From: Nitrospirota bacterium
Lineage (GTDB): Bacteria; Nitrospirota; Thermodesulfovibrionia; Thermodesulfovibrionales; JdFR-86
Assembly: GCA_030667205.1 (NCBI GenBank)
Contig: DAOUWH010000043.1
Location: forward strand, 1 to 9,756
Direction of reading: 5' to 3'
DNA length: 9,756 nucleotides
Made by a program: the position numbers and the translations under genes. The notes beneath the pieces are model-generated. The model was not told where the DNA came from. It made no database searches and saw nothing but the letters and a program-made list of their open reading frames with translations. How positions within the stretch are numbered: the stretch's first letter is position 1; each line of letters begins with the position of its first letter. Shown piece after piece: positions 1-6,934 of the stretch.

Positions 1-1275
1 GCTCAGGGCCATGCCGTTAAGCGCAGCACCCATGGCATGCTCGCGTACGCCGAAGTGGAGGTTCCTGCCTGCCTTGCCGGGGGCGAACTCCGGGTATCCG
101 CTAAGGAAGGTGTTGTTAGAGGGCGCGAGGTCCGCCGAGCCCCCTATGAGTTCCGGCATCCGGGAGGCTACGGCGTTGAGGAATTTTCCTGATGCGCTCC
201 TTGTGGCCATCGCCCCGTCGGAAGGCTTAAACACGGGAAGCCCCCTGCTCCAGCCCTCTGGAAGTTTTCTTGCGGAAAGCTCATCCCATTTGGCTGCAAG
301 CCCGGGGTGTTTTCTCCTGTATTTTCTGAAGAGAGCCTTCCACCTGGCTTCGACCTCCCTGCCCTTCTTAACCGCCTTTCTCATGTGCCTGCGGGCCTGT
401 TGAGGGACATAGAACTTTCTCGAGGGCCAGTCCATGACCTGCCTGAGCAGCTTGACCTCGTCCTCGCCCAGCGGCGCTCCGTGCGCCGTGGCGCTGTCCT
501 GCTTGTTGGGGCTGCAGTAGCCTATGTGAGTCCTGGATATTATCAGCGAAGGCCTGTTTTTCTCTGCCCTGGCTGCCTTTAAAGCCTTATCCATGCCGCC
601 GAGGTCGTAGCCGTCGACCTTCTGGGTATGCCAGCCGTACGACTGAAACCTCATGGCCACGTTGTCCGTGAACGCAAGATCTGTTGAGCCCTCGATGGAA
701 ATCCTGTTGTCGGAATAAAGATATATCATGTTCCCGAGCTTCAGGTGGCCTGCCAGCGAGGCCGCCTCGCTTGAGACACCCTCCATTACGTCCCCGTCGC
801 TGCAGATGGCGTATACGTTGTAGTCAACGAGAGGGAAGCCGGGCTTGTTGAACATCCTGGCCAGGTATTTCTGGGCCATGGCCATTCCCACACCGGTGGA
901 AAAACCCTGCCCGAGCGGGCCGGTGGTCATCTCTATCCCGCAGGGCAGGCAGTATTCCGGGTGCCCGGGGGTCTTGCTCTCCCACTGTCTGAAGTCCTTT
1001 ATGTCGGCCATGGAAATATCGTGGCCCGTCAGATGGAGCAGGCTGTAAAGGAGCATCGAGCCGTGTCCGGCCGACAGCACGAACCTGTCGCGGTTATGCC
1101 ACGCCGGGTTTTTGGGACTGTGTCTTAAAAACTTCGTCCACAGCACATATGCCATTGCCGCATCGCCCATCGGCATGCCCGGATGCCCCGAGTTGGCCCG
1201 CTCCACGGCATCGACCGAAAGCATCATTATGGTCTTAATGCACAGCTCGTCGATTTTTTTCCACTGCCCTGGCAT
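1..1275 (-). CDS. tkt: Transketolase, N-terminal 425 residues (C-terminus beyond window)
   Basis: Transketolase moves two-carbon ketol units between sugar phosphates in the pentose-phosphate or Calvin cycle, using thiamine diphosphate (ThDP), in the cytoplasm. I translated the minus strand by hand from an ATG at 1275 and found one open frame to the left edge. Visible landmarks are SGHPGMP (residues 29-35), SAGHGS (68-73), TTGPLGQGF (117-125), the ThDP-diphosphate region CSDGDVMEG with a downstream SDN, HGAPLG, GGSADLAPSN, and FGVREHAMG (408-416). E412 in the last motif is the expected catalytic glutamate. The start is supported by a strong GGAGGGG ribosome site just upstream, at about 1278-1284. 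Family members are about 650-700 residues, so roughly a third of the protein, including the C-terminal domain, lies outside. The gene is divergent from secA. I see no frameshift or internal stop. A dihydroxyacetone synthase-like relative is a remote alternative. Confidence 0.97.
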   Translation of the reverse strand, partial: MPGQWKKIDELCIKTIMMLSVDAVERANSGHPGMPMGDAAMAYVLWTKFLRHSPKNPAWHNRDRFVLSAGHGSMLLYSLLHLTGHDISMADIKDFRQWESKTPGHPEYCLPCGIEMTTGPLGQGFSTGVGMAMAQKYLARMFNKPGFPLVDYNVYAICSDGDVMEGVSSEAASLAGHLKLGNMIYLYSDNRISIEGSTDLAFTDNVAMRFQSYGWHTQKVDGYDLGGMDKALKAARAEKNRPSLIISRTHIGYCSPNKQDSATAHGAPLGEDEVKLLRQVMDWPSRKFYVPQQARRHMRKAVKKGREVEARWKALFRKYRRKHPGLAAKWDELSARKLPEGWSRGLPVFKPSDGAMATRSASGKFLNAVASRMPELIGGSADLAPSNNTFLSGYPEFAPGKAGRNLHFGVREHAMGAALNGMALS

Positions 1276-1390
1276 TTCCCCTCCAGATATTGGACAACTG
1301 TTCAAGCGCCTTTAAAAATGGTCGAAGGCCCGGCATGCCTCCCTCAAAACTTCACCTGACATCCATGCCTGAAAAGCGTATTGACAGTTG

Positions 1391-1419
1391 ATTATGTCAT
1401 AACGCATGTTTGAATTCAA
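1391..1419 (-). promoter_or_regulatory. Candidate sigma-70 promoter for transketolase
   Basis: On the minus strand, TTGAAT (1419-1414) and CATAAT (1396-1391) are separated by exactly 17 nt. They match the -35 and -10 consensus at 4/6 and 5/6 positions. Transcription would start near 1384, giving a leader of about 109 nt before the transketolase ATG. The match is by eye only, so moderate confidence. Confidence 0.45.
1392..1419. promoter_or_regulatory. Two small palindromes overlying the tkt promoter (possible operator)
   Basis: TTATG-T-CATAA (1392-1402) is a perfect 5-bp inverted repeat around one base. TTGAATTCAA (1410-1419) is a perfect 10-bp palindrome. They cover the candidate -10 and -35 elements respectively, as would be expected if a dimeric regulator bound there. 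Short AT-rich palindromes also occur by chance, and I recognise no specific regulator site. Confidence 0.25.
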
Positions 1420-1527
1420 GATATTCTCCTCCGGGGATATGTGTGGCGGGAACAAATTTAAAACCCGTACGGCTATGGTCTTAAAGCTGGGATTATACCC
1501 CCAACCTATTACTCTTCGCGTGTTTTT

Positions 1528-1539
1528 TGGTATTATAAT
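1528..1539 (+). promoter_or_regulatory. Candidate -10 element immediately upstream of secA
   Basis: The sequence TGGTATTATAAT ends 11 nt before the secA ATG. It can be read as a perfect TATAAT (1534-1539) or as an extended -10, TGG-TATTAT (1528-1536). No convincing -35 lies 15-19 nt upstream. If used, transcription would begin about 2-8 nt before the start codon, so the mRNA would be nearly leaderless. This fits the absence of a Shine-Dalgarno sequence there. Confidence 0.4.
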
Positions 1540-1550
1540 TAATACAGCCA

Positions 1551-4163
1551 ATGGTTCAGATATTCCTGAAGAAAATATTCGGCACCAAGAACGAAAGGGA
1601 GATAAAGCGGCTCTGGCCCGTTGTCGAGAGAGTCAACTCCCTTGAGTCATCGGTCTCTGCACTGCCGGACAGCGCCCTTAAGGAAAAGACCGCCGAGTTC
1701 CGCCGGAGGCTCCAGGAGGGCGAGACACTCGACGACATCCTCCCCGAGGCCTTCGCTGTCGTGAGGGAGGTCTCAAAGAGGGTGCTGGGGATGAGGCACT
1801 TCGACGTCCAGATCATGGGCGGCGTGGTGCTCCACGAAGGCAAGATCGCAGAGATGAAGACCGGCGAGGGCAAGACCCTCGCGGCCACCCTTCCGGTGTA
1901 CCTCAACGCCATCGAGGGCAAGGGCGTGCATGTCGTCACGGTCAACGACTACCTGGCACAGCGCGACGCCCAATGGATGGCGCCGGTATACAACTTCCTC
2001 GGCCTGAACGTGGGCGTAATCGTGCACGGCCTCTCCGACGAGGAACACCAGGCGGCCTACGGCTCCGACATCACCTACGGGACGAACAACGAGTTCGGGT
2101 TCGATTACCTCAGGGACAACATGAAATACGACATCTCCCAGTACGTCCAGCGCGAGCTGAACTACGCCATAGTCGACGAGGTCGACAGCATCCTCGTAGA
2201 CGAGGCCCGCACGCCGCTTATAATCTCCGGCCCGTCCGAGGAATCCACCGACAAGTACTACAAGATAAACCGCATCGTTCCCAAGCTGAAAAAGGAGCAG
2301 GACTTTACCGTGGACGAGAAGACAAAGTCCGCCGTCCTCACCGAAGAGGGCAACATAAAGGCCGAGCAACTCATCGGAGCGGGCAACCTCTACGACCCGG
2401 AAAACATAGAGCTCGTGCACCATGTGCTCCAGGCCCTCAGGGCACACAGCCTCTTCAAGTGCGACGTAGACTATGTCATAAAGGACGGCGAGGTCATCAT
2501 CGTCGACGAGTTCACCGGAAGGCTCATGCCCGGCAGGAGGTGGTCCGACGGCCTGCACCAGGCCATAGAGGCCAAGGAAGGCGTAAAAATAGCCAGCGAG
2601 AACCAGACCCTCGCCACCGTCACGTTCCAGAACTACTTCAGGATGTACAACAAGCTCGCGGGCATGACCGGCACCGCCGACACCGAGGCCGCGGAGTTCG
2701 CGAAGATATACAACCTCGACGTCGTCGTCATCCCCACGCACATGGCGATGATAAGGGCCGACAACCCCGACGTCATCTACAAGACCGAAATGGGCAAGTT
2801 CAACGCCATAATAAACGATATAGAGGAACTCCACGGCAGGGGACAGCCCGTCCTCGTTGGCACGATATCCATAGAGAAGTCCGAGGTGCTTAGCAGGATG
2901 CTCAAGAAAAAGGGCATAGAACACTCGGTGCTCAACGCAAAATACCACGGCAGGGAAGCCGAGATCGTCGCGCAGGCCGGAAGGCCCGGAGCGGTTACCA
3001 TAGCCACCAACATGGCCGGCAGAGGCACCGATATCGTGCTCGGCGGAAACCCCGAGGGCCTCGCCCGCCAGAAGCTCAACAAGGCAGAGCCCACAGAGGA
3101 AGAGTTAAAGCAAGCCTTGAAGGATGCACGCAAAACTTGCGAAGGAAACAGGGAAAAAGTCCTTGAGGCCAGCGGTCTTTTCATCATAGGCACCGAGAGG
3201 CACGAGTCCCGCCGCATCGACAACCAGCTCAGGGGCCGCTCCGGGCGGCAGGGGGACCCGGGGGGGTCGCGCTTTTACCTCTCCCTTGAGGACGACCTCA
3301 TGAGGATATTCGGCTCGGAAAGGATCTCGGGTCTCATGGACAAGCTCGGCTTGGAAGAGGACGTCCCGATAGAGAACAAGATGATCACCAGGGCAGTGGA
3401 AAACGCCCAGAAAAAGGTCGAGGGCCATAACTTCGACATAAGAAAACACCTCCTGGAGTACGACGACGTAATGAACAAGCAACGCCAGGAGATATACGCC
3501 TTCAGGCGCGACACCCTCAAGGGCCTGGACATGAAGGCACGCATCGGGGACATGATCACAGACACCATAGATGAGCTTCTCTACATCTACTGCCCCGAGG
3601 ACAGGCACAGCGAGGAATGGGACCTCAAGGGCCTTACGAAAGCCCTCTACGGAATATTCTCCCTGTCCCCGGGGGAGCTTCCCGCGGGGAGGGAAGCGCT
3701 CAGGGAATCGTTGCTCTCCGAGACCAGGCGGGCCTACGAGGAAAAGGAAAAAGAGCTCGGAAGCGACATGATGCGCTATATCGAGAAGGTCGTGGTGCTT
3801 CAGCTCCTGGACACCCAGTGGAAAGACCACCTGTTTGCCATGGACCACCTGAAAGAGGGCATCGGCCTGAGGGGCTACGGCCAGAGGGACCCCCTCACGG
3901 AATACAAGAAAGAAGCCTTCGACATGTTTACGGAAATGACCGGCAGGATGTCCACCGAGGCCCTGAGCAGGATTTTTAAGGTACAGGTCAGAGGGGCCGA
4001 TGAAATAAAAAGCGTGCCAAGAGGGCAACAGGTAAGTTACAATAGGGTCGAAGGGGCTGAGGAACGGAAACCTGTCAAGAGGGAGCAGAAGGTCGGCAGG
4101 AACGACCCCTGCCCCTGTGGAAGCGGTAAAAAATACAAGAAATGTTGTGGGAAAAGTGTCTGA
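1551..4163 (+). CDS. secA: Protein translocase ATPase SecA
   Basis: SecA is the cytoplasmic ATPase that pushes unfolded preproteins through the SecYEG channel. The 870-residue length is normal for the family. The N-terminus matches the family from the first Met (LKKIFGTKNEREIKRLW). Walker A is GEGKT at 105-109. The DEAD-type Walker B lies in DEVDSILVDEAR (209-220). Further on are the MTGTADTEAAEF motif, AGRGTDIVLGG, and GRSGRQGDPGG with the arginines of the second nucleotide-binding fold. Next come the scaffold and wing regions, ending in a SEC-C zinc tail, DPCPCGSGKKYKKCCG, whose likely zinc ligands are C854, C856, C865 and C866. Such tails typically bind SecB and lipids. No Shine-Dalgarno is visible before the ATG; a TATAAT lies 11 nt upstream instead. 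The stop overlaps the next gene by 8 nt, so the two are probably co-transcribed. Confidence 0.98.
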   Translation: MVQIFLKKIFGTKNEREIKRLWPVVERVNSLESSVSALPDSALKEKTAEFRRRLQEGETLDDILPEAFAVVREVSKRVLGMRHFDVQIMGGVVLHEGKIAEMKTGEGKTLAATLPVYLNAIEGKGVHVVTVNDYLAQRDAQWMAPVYNFLGLNVGVIVHGLSDEEHQAAYGSDITYGTNNEFGFDYLRDNMKYDISQYVQRELNYAIVDEVDSILVDEARTPLIISGPSEESTDKYYKINRIVPKLKKEQDFTVDEKTKSAVLTEEGNIKAEQLIGAGNLYDPENIELVHHVLQALRAHSLFKCDVDYVIKDGEVIIVDEFTGRLMPGRRWSDGLHQAIEAKEGVKIASENQTLATVTFQNYFRMYNKLAGMTGTADTEAAEFAKIYNLDVVVIPTHMAMIRADNPDVIYKTEMGKFNAIINDIEELHGRGQPVLVGTISIEKSEVLSRMLKKKGIEHSVLNAKYHGREAEIVAQAGRPGAVTIATNMAGRGTDIVLGGNPEGLARQKLNKAEPTEEELKQALKDARKTCEGNREKVLEASGLFIIGTERHESRRIDNQLRGRSGRQGDPGGSRFYLSLEDDLMRIFGSERISGLMDKLGLEEDVPIENKMITRAVENAQKKVEGHNFDIRKHLLEYDDVMNKQRQEIYAFRRDTLKGLDMKARIGDMITDTIDELLYIYCPEDRHSEEWDLKGLTKALYGIFSLSPGELPAGREALRESLLSETRRAYEEKEKELGSDMMRYIEKVVVLQLLDTQWKDHLFAMDHLKEGIGLRGYGQRDPLTEYKKEAFDMFTEMTGRMSTEALSRIFKVQVRGADEIKSVPRGQQVSYNRVEGAEERKPVKREQKVGRNDPCPCGSGKKYKKCCGKSV

Positions 4164-5535
4164 AGTTTTTTTCATAGGACGCGGTCTTAAAGACTATGCC
4201 GAGACCTTCCGGGCCAGCGGCTACACGGTCAAGACCTTTCATTCGTCCCAGAAGGCGCTGAAGAGTCTTAAGAAGACGGCGCTCATTATCATCGACCTTG
4301 AGCAGAACGGTTCGGCCAAGGACCTGGCAAGGGCCTCCGGCCAAATCCCGAAAATCATCATATCAACCGAGGACGCCCCCGGGCGGGTCAACCCCTGGCT
4401 CAGAAAACCCCTGGCCTACCCCCTCTACAGGCCCTCGCAGAGGGAACTCCTGCAATTCGCCGAGCGTATCCTGAAGGAAACCCGCCTGCACGAAAAGAAC
4501 GAACTCCTCACGAAGTCCCTTAGCCACAAGAACAAGGAGATCGCCTTCTTCGAAGAGATAAACAAGATGCTCACCTCCTCTCACGACATCGAAAAGATCC
4601 TCGTCATCGTAACGCGAAAGATCAAGGAGATGACCCTGGCAGAGTCATGGTCTATAATCCTCGTGGACGAAGAAAGCGGTGAGCTGGTCCTGCAGCACGC
4701 CGAGGGCAAGGCAAGGAAAAAGCTCAAGCAGTTCCGGTTGAAACCCGGCGAGGGCGTGGCCGGCTGGGTCGCGGAAAAAGGGATCCCGATAGTAATCCCT
4801 GACGTTTCGACGGACAAGCGGTTCTCCCGAAGGGCGGACAGGCACACGGGCTTCAGGACAAAGAGCCTCATGGCCGCCCCCATCAAGAGCAAGGGCAAGG
4901 TGCTCGGTGTCCTTGAGGTCATTAACAAGACCACCGGAGAGAACTTCACCGAGGAGGACCTCGAACTGCTCATGAGGTTCGTCGACCAGGCCGCACTCGC
5001 GGTCGAAAGGATACTGCTTTACCAGAAACTCCAGGAGCTGGTAGTCACCGACGACCTCACAAGCCTTTTCAATTCAAGGTACCTGAGCCGCTCCATAGAG
5101 ACCGAGGTCCAGAGGAGCGACCGCTACGGCACATCCGTCTGCCTGATATTCATGGACGTCGACTTTTTCAAGAACGTAAACGACAACTACGGCCACCTCG
5201 CAGGCAGCAAGCTCCTCGTGGAAATAGGCCAGCTCCTTATCAACCACGTCCGGGGCCTGGACATCGTCGCACGCTACGGAGGGGACGAGTTCGTCATCGT
5301 GCTGCCGCAGACCACCCCTAAAGACGCGGTATTCGTGGCCGAGAGGATGAGGAAGTCCATCGAGAAAAACATCTTCCTCAAAGAAGAGGGCTACAACTTC
5401 AGGATAACCGCGAGCTTCGGCGTTTCCTCCTACCCCGAGACCGCCAAGTCGCAGGAAGACCTCCTGAGGCTTGCCGACGAGGCCATGTACAGGGTGAAAC
5501 ACCGCAACAGAAACGGTGTCTATGCAATAGTTTAA
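4156..5535 (+). CDS. Diguanylate cyclase: degenerate receiver, GAF, GGDEF
   Basis: This is a predicted cytoplasmic enzyme making cyclic di-GMP from two GTP. I place the start at GTG 4156 (459 residues, MSEVFFIGRG). The further upstream GTG at 4117 would lie inside the codons for the SecA zinc tail. Residues 1-105 look like a receiver fold, with an aspartate at the end of a hydrophobic strand (IIIDLE, D47). The acidic pocket and the usual lysine near the end are missing, so phosphorylation is doubtful. A charged helical linker follows (105-140), then a GAF sensor domain (about 140-290), then GGDEF (about 295-459). The GGDEF active site is intact (RYGGDEF, 373-379), with metal-binding DVD at 334-336 and TDDLTSLFN at 298-306. 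RGLD (366-369), five residues before GGDEF, is a textbook inhibitory I-site, so product feedback is expected. No transmembrane segment is visible. The GAF ligand is unknown. Confidence 0.93.
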   Translation: MSEVFFIGRGLKDYAETFRASGYTVKTFHSSQKALKSLKKTALIIIDLEQNGSAKDLARASGQIPKIIISTEDAPGRVNPWLRKPLAYPLYRPSQRELLQFAERILKETRLHEKNELLTKSLSHKNKEIAFFEEINKMLTSSHDIEKILVIVTRKIKEMTLAESWSIILVDEESGELVLQHAEGKARKKLKQFRLKPGEGVAGWVAEKGIPIVIPDVSTDKRFSRRADRHTGFRTKSLMAAPIKSKGKVLGVLEVINKTTGENFTEEDLELLMRFVDQAALAVERILLYQKLQELVVTDDLTSLFNSRYLSRSIETEVQRSDRYGTSVCLIFMDVDFFKNVNDNYGHLAGSKLLVEIGQLLINHVRGLDIVARYGGDEFVIVLPQTTPKDAVFVAERMRKSIEKNIFLKEEGYNFRITASFGVSSYPETAKSQEDLLRLADEAMYRVKHRNRNGVYAIV

Positions 5536-5544
5536 TACCCCTTG

Positions 5545-5553
5545 TGGTATACT
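5545..5553 (+). promoter_or_regulatory. Candidate extended -10 promoter for mglA
   Basis: TGG-TATACT forms an extended -10 element in the 23-nt gap between the cyclase stop and the mglA ATG. Only 5 nt (CGGCC) separate it from the ATG, so transcription would begin at or next to the start codon. No recognisable -35 is present, as is common with extended -10 promoters. There is no Shine-Dalgarno before this ATG. It could also be a chance match inside an operon. Confidence 0.35.
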
Positions 5554-5558
5554 CGGCC

Positions 5559-6767
5559 ATGGCTTTAATTAATTATACTTCCAAGGAGATAACCCTCAAA
5601 ATAGTCTATTACGGGCCTGGCTTGAGCGGCAAGACCACAAACCTCCAGCACCTCCACGCAATCATCACTCCCGACCGCAGGGGCAAGCTCATCTCGCTTG
5701 CCACGGAATCGGACAGGACGCTGTTTTTTGACTTCATGCCCGTAGCCTTCGGGAAAATCAGTGATTTCACCGTGAAGTTCCAACTCTACACCGTACCCGG
5801 ACAGGTCATGTACAACGCCACACGAAAGCTCGTCCTCAAGGGAGCCGATGCCGTGGTACTAGTCGCGGACAGCCAGACGGCCCTGAGGCAGGAGAACATC
5901 GAAAGCCTTCAGAACATGCGCGACAACCTCCTGCCCAACAACCTGGACCCCGAGGACATCCCCGTGGTCCTGCAGTACAACAAAAGAGACCTCGACGACG
6001 TGCTTCCCGTCGAGACCCTGGACAAGGATTTGAACTCCGCAGGCTACCCGACCGTAAACGCTGAGGCCGTCAACGGCAAGGGTGTGAACGAGACGTTTCA
6101 GGCAGTCACCAAGCTACTCCTGAAGCACATCGCTATAAAGTACAAAATAGGCGTTACGCCTCCACCGCCCAAGGTAGTGGCGGCTTCAGTGGAGAACCCA
6201 CTGGAGAACCTCGTGCTTGAGCAGCCAGGGGTGCAGGACACCGTGGTTTATTCCGCCCCGGAGGCAAGGCCCGTAGCGGTCTTCGATAAATCACACTTTT
6301 CCCTCAAGGAAGCGGGGCCACCTGTGGAATCTACACCTGCGGAACAGCCCTTTATGGGAAAACATCCTATGGACCTGCCCCTCGCGGAACTCCCCCTTGA
6401 TGAACTGCTACGTGAGGAAGAGCCACCCGCTGAAGAGCCGTCCGTCGAGGAACCATTCGCTGGAGATCCGTTCGCCGAACAGCCGCCCGCTGAACAGCCA
6501 TCCGCTACGGCGCAGTTTCAGGGCCTCGATAAGACCATTGCAGAGATGCACTCGACCCTGGCCAAAATCTCCACCGATATGAACGACTCCAATGTCGAGA
6601 CCATGCTGGAGCAGATGATGTACTCCTTCGAGACCACAAAGCAGTTCCTCTCCGAACTCATCGACGAGCTCAAGGCGTCAAAGAAGAAGCAGGAAGAGAC
6701 AATAGACCTTATTGAAAAGATCGCAAGCGCCCTCAGCCCCCCGAGCCGGGCCTCAAAACGGGCTTAA
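5559..6767 (+). CDS. mglA: MglA-like small GTPase with long C-terminal repeat/coiled-coil extension
   Basis: MglA-type GTPases are Ras-like switches that set the leading cell pole and control gliding or type IV pilus motility. I start at ATG 5559 (402 residues) because MALINYTSKEITLKIVYYGP matches the family N-terminus; an in-frame GTG at 5544 would add five unlikely residues. Visible motifs are P-loop GPGLSGKTT (19-27), TVPGQ (78-82) with the family's Thr78 in place of the Ras Asp, and NKRD (141-144). R53 and Q82, the intrinsic catalytic pair described for MglA, are both present. Ordinary MglA ends near residue 195. This protein adds about 200 residues: a low-complexity linker, six pentapeptides rich in Pro, Glu and Ala (288-317), and a helical, probably coiled-coil tail (about 320-395) that may oligomerise or bind a partner. 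The usual partner gene mglB is not in the window. The name reflects the GTPase domain; the role in this organism is inferred. Confidence 0.9.
   Translation: MALINYTSKEITLKIVYYGPGLSGKTTNLQHLHAIITPDRRGKLISLATESDRTLFFDFMPVAFGKISDFTVKFQLYTVPGQVMYNATRKLVLKGADAVVLVADSQTALRQENIESLQNMRDNLLPNNLDPEDIPVVLQYNKRDLDDVLPVETLDKDLNSAGYPTVNAEAVNGKGVNETFQAVTKLLLKHIAIKYKIGVTPPPPKVVAASVENPLENLVLEQPGVQDTVVYSAPEARPVAVFDKSHFSLKEAGPPVESTPAEQPFMGKHPMDLPLAELPLDELLREEEPPAEEPSVEEPFAGDPFAEQPPAEQPSATAQFQGLDKTIAEMHSTLAKISTDMNDSNVETMLEQMMYSFETTKQFLSELIDELKASKKKQEETIDLIEKIASALSPPSRASKRA
6420..6509 (+). repeat. Six imperfect 15-bp tandem repeats within mglA
   Basis: Six consecutive in-frame 15-bp units begin at 6420, 6435, 6450, 6465, 6480 and 6495. 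Each resembles GAGCCACCCGCTGAA. They encode the pentapeptides EPPAE, EPSVE, EPFAG, DPFAE, QPPAE and QPSAT. The protein pattern is x-P-x-A/V-x with a negative charge or glutamine at the ends. Because 15 is a multiple of 3, gain or loss of a unit would change linker length without shifting the frame. Confidence 0.85.
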
Positions 6768-6772
6768 AACGC

Positions 6773-6794
6773 TCCGCTAACATCCGCCAGCGGA
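6773..6794 (-). terminator. Weak hairpin, possible terminator for the cheA-side transcript
   Basis: TCCGCT (6773-6778) pairs with AGCGGA (6789-6794) across a 10-nt loop. Read on the minus strand, the hairpin is followed after 3 nt by TTTT (6769-6766), like a short intrinsic terminator. It lies about 140 nt past the ATPase stop and just past the mglA stop on the other strand. The stem is only 6 bp, so confidence is low. Confidence 0.3.
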
Positions 6795-6848
6795 AAGGCA
6801 AAATTAATACATCCAGTCTGCGGGTTATTCTGGAAGGTTTTGTTTTAC

Positions 6849-6930
6849 TGTCATTGCGATGTCGGAATCGACCCGATCCAAGAAGCCGATAGACCGACGA
6901 AGCAATCTAAGCATCTGAAGAGAGATTGCC
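6849..6930. repeat. Degraded palindromic intergenic repeat (CATTGCGA / GAAGCAATCT type) with hairpin
   Basis: The segment begins TGTCATTGCGA (6849-6859) and continues to CGACGAAGCAATCT (ending 6908), followed by AGATTGCC (6923-6930). These are the hallmark words of a dispersed non-coding palindromic repeat common in genomes of several environmental bacterial groups, where the full element closes with a mirrored TCGCAATGACA. Here the closing arm is missing and the middle has drifted, so this looks like a truncated or decayed copy. GCAATCT (6902-6908) and AGATTGC (6923-6929) still form a 7-bp stem with a 14-nt loop. It sits between two convergent genes, ending 4 nt before the ATPase stop codon. 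Assignment to the family is from memory of the motif. Confidence 0.5.
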
Positions 6931-6934
6931 TGCC

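Noticed and set aside
11..1315. Several plus-strand short frames over 11-1315
   Set aside because: All are opposite the transketolase frame, which I translated without interruption.
1381..1386. Perfect TTGACA on the plus strand as a secA -35
   Set aside because: No acceptable -10 lies 16-19 nt downstream, and the box near the secA start is about 150 nt away.
1312..1551. 79-codon minus-strand frame in the intergenic region upstream of secA
   Set aside because: No ribosome site, no recognised family, and it covers the likely secA and tkt promoters. A plus-strand frame overlaps the same bases.
1973..2893. 306-codon frame within secA on the same strand
   Set aside because: A +1-type shadow, with an Arg/His/Pro-rich translation typical of out-of-frame reading of GC-rich genes.
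1773..2948. 391-codon open frame antisense to secA
   Set aside because: It lies fully inside secA. The strong G/C bias at third positions removes stops from the opposite strand. Its translation is low-complexity (many V, L, G, D, H) and matches no family I know.
4117..4155. Upstream GTG start (4117) for the cyclase
   Set aside because: It would require 13 extra residues encoded within the conserved SecA zinc tail. GTG 4156 gives a normal short overlap and a receiver-like N-terminus.
3105..4175. 356-codon open frame antisense to the end of secA
   Set aside because: Same cause: a shadow of secA codon bias, with no recognisable domain.
5544..5558. GTG start five codons upstream for mglA
   Set aside because: The added MVYSA is not seen at the start of the family, has no ribosome site, and overlaps the candidate -10 box.
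6761..6934. Strong intrinsic terminator for the secA-cyclase-mglA transcript
   Set aside because: Neither hairpin in this gap is followed by a T-run on the plus strand, so I cannot call one.
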